Below, in pieces: positions 62,881-64,000 of a stretch of 64,000 bases of DNA. The translations under genes were made by a program, and so were the position numbers. Origin of the DNA: Luteimonas endophytica (lineage in GTDB: Bacteria > Pseudomonadota > Gammaproteobacteria > Xanthomonadales > Xanthomonadaceae). The notes under the pieces were generated by a model. The model searched no databases and was not told the origin of the DNA. It saw only the letters and a list, made by a program, of their open reading frames with translations. The DNA lies in assembly GCF_029887875.1 (NCBI RefSeq), contig NZ_JARXRM010000046.1, forward strand, positions 37,412-101,411. The letters are read 5' to 3'. The first letter of the stretch is position 1. Every line of letters begins with the position of its first letter.

Positions 62881-64000
62881 ATGCCGATGCGCCCGCGCCT
62901 GTTGGTGCTTGCAGGTTTCTGTGTTTTCGCGCTGGCCGCCTGCGGCGAGGAACAGGCGCAGCAGGCGCCGCCCCCGCCCGAGGTCGGGGTGGTGACGGTG
63001 CAGCCCGGGACGGTGGCGCTGGAGAAGGAGCTGGTGGGCCGCCTGGCCGGGTTTCGCAGCGCCGACGTGCGCGCGCGCGTCCCCGGGGTGCTGCAGCAGC
63101 GCACCTACCGCGAAGGCAGCGAGGTCGAGGAGGGGGAGGTGCTGTTCGTGATCGACCCGGCCCCGTATCGCGCCCAGCTCGGCTCGGCGCAGGCCGCACT
63201 GGCCCAGGCCCAGGCCAATGCCGCCAATGCCCGCGCCAGCGCCGCGCGCGCGCGCCGGCTGGCGCCGGACGATTTCATTTCCGGCGCGGATCTGGACGAC
63301 GCCCTGGCGGCCGAGCGCAGCGCCGCGGCCGCGGTGCAGGCGGCGCGGGCCTCGGTGGAGAGCGCGCAAATCAATCTGGGCTACGCCACGGTCCGCGCGC
63401 CGATCTCCGGGCGCGCCGGCAAGCAGCAGGTCACCGAGGGCGCGCTGGTGGGCGAGGGCGGCGCGACGCTGCTGACCACCATCGACCAGATCGATCCGCT
63501 GTACGTGAACTTCTCGATGAGCCTGGCCGAATTCGACCAGGTCCGGCGGATGCAGTTGGACCGTTCGGAGCCGACCCGGGTCCGGGTGCTGCTGCAGGAC
63601 GGCAGCCTCTACGAACATCCCGGCGAGCTCGACTTTTCCGGCCACGTGGTCGACCCGGCCACCGGCGCGGTGTCGCTGCGCGCGGTGCTGCCCAACCCCG
63701 AACAGCGGCTGCTGCCCGGCACCTACGTCACCCTGCAGGCGACCCTCGGCCAGCAGCCGGGCATGTTCCGGGTGCCGCAGGCCGCGGTGCAGCGCGACGC
63801 CTCGGGCGCCTACGTGCTGGTGGTGGGGTCGGACGGCATGGTGGCCCGCAAGAACGTGGTGACCGATCGCGCCGATGATGGCGACTGGATCGTCGGCCAG
63901 GGCCTGGAGCCGGGCGACCGGGTGATCGTTTCCGGAGTGCAGAAGGCGCGGCCGGGCTCGCCCGCCAGTGCGGTGCCCTGGCAGCCCGGCGGCTCGGCGG
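62881..64000 (+). CDS. RND efflux periplasmic adaptor lipoprotein (AcrA/MexE-like), truncated by the window end
   Basis: At least 373 residues are visible, and the end lies beyond 64000. A lipoprotein signal ends LAAC (Cys21). The lipoyl half has SADVRARVPGVLQQRTYREG, with a coiled coil (about 85-165, ALAQAQANAANARASAARAR). Then the second half has LGYATVRAPISGRAGKQQVT and the barrel has IDPLYVNFSMSLAEFDQVRR. This is the AcrA/MexA type with lipid anchor, unlike the helix-anchored adaptor divergent from it. The two are distinct systems sharing one intergenic regulatory region. A pump gene is expected just outside the window. Confidence 0.93.
   Translation, partial: MPMRPRLLVLAGFCVFALAACGEEQAQQAPPPPEVGVVTVQPGTVALEKELVGRLAGFRSADVRARVPGVLQQRTYREGSEVEEGEVLFVIDPAPYRAQLGSAQAALAQAQANAANARASAARARRLAPDDFISGADLDDALAAERSAAAAVQAARASVESAQINLGYATVRAPISGRAGKQQVTEGALVGEGGATLLTTIDQIDPLYVNFSMSLAEFDQVRRMQLDRSEPTRVRVLLQDGSLYEHPGELDFSGHVVDPATGAVSLRAVLPNPEQRLLPGTYVTLQATLGQQPGMFRVPQAAVQRDASGAYVLVVGSDGMVARKNVVTDRADDGDWIVGQGLEPGDRVIVSGVQKARPGSPASAVPWQPGGSA

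Overview
This is a GC-rich chromosomal window. Gene content and the intergenic repeat families point to a gammaproteobacterium of the Xanthomonadaceae, close to Lysobacter or Luteimonas. The supporting signs are a lipoyl-domain dihydrolipoamide dehydrogenase beside aceF, an atp operon whose gaps carry GTGATTGGTGATTCG-type inverted repeats, dispersed GTAGGAGCG repeats, DUF1415, DUF2884 and DUF3016 proteins, and R-body (Reb) genes. The genus is an inference; no rRNA or tRNA gene was seen.

Layout. 1-5.5 kb: small conserved proteins, tesA, and the divergent ybbA-ybbP-type ABC exporter. 5.7-9.9 kb: a Reb cluster with an ECF-like sigma factor, three clear RebB proteins, one divergent proline-rich RebB-like protein, an unknown partner protein and a Crp/Fnr regulator. 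9.9-15.2 kb: rsmC-rsuA, DUF1415, an EamA transporter, a truncated ompW remnant and a DUF2884 protein. 15.3-20.7 kb: aceF, mscS and lpdA with a secreted protein. 20.9-26.2 kb: a two-gene peptidoglycan hydrolase module (amidase and SpoIID-like) whose proteins share a C-terminal domain, then an outer membrane protein. 26.6-34.2 kb: the complete atpIBEFHAGDC operon. 34.5-37.7 kb: a P1-family peptidase, gtrA and glmU. 37.8-45.9 kb: one minus-strand operon holding a MacAB-like ABC efflux system, a 74-residue peptide gene, an NTF2-like secreted protein and a sigma-54-type two-component system. It is headed by a good sigma-54 promoter with phased upstream repeats. 46-54 kb: glmS, a lipoprotein, a Pat-type acetyltransferase, two tiny genes and dinB. 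54-58 kb: btuB under a cobalamin riboswitch, a TfoX-C domain protein, fRMsr and bioD. 58-64 kb: an RND pump with its adaptor, divergent from a second RND adaptor that runs off the window.

How the parts work together. The ATP synthase, PDH components, glmU and glmS are core metabolism. The most unusual parts are the Reb (refractile body) cluster, which encodes proteins of the family that assemble into coiled protein ribbons, and the self-contained sigma-54 efflux operon, in which the last two genes probably activate the promoter of the first. The amidase/SpoIID pair resembles the sequential amidase then glycan-cleavage logic of Bacillus SpoIIP/SpoIID, here in a non-sporulating Gram-negative.
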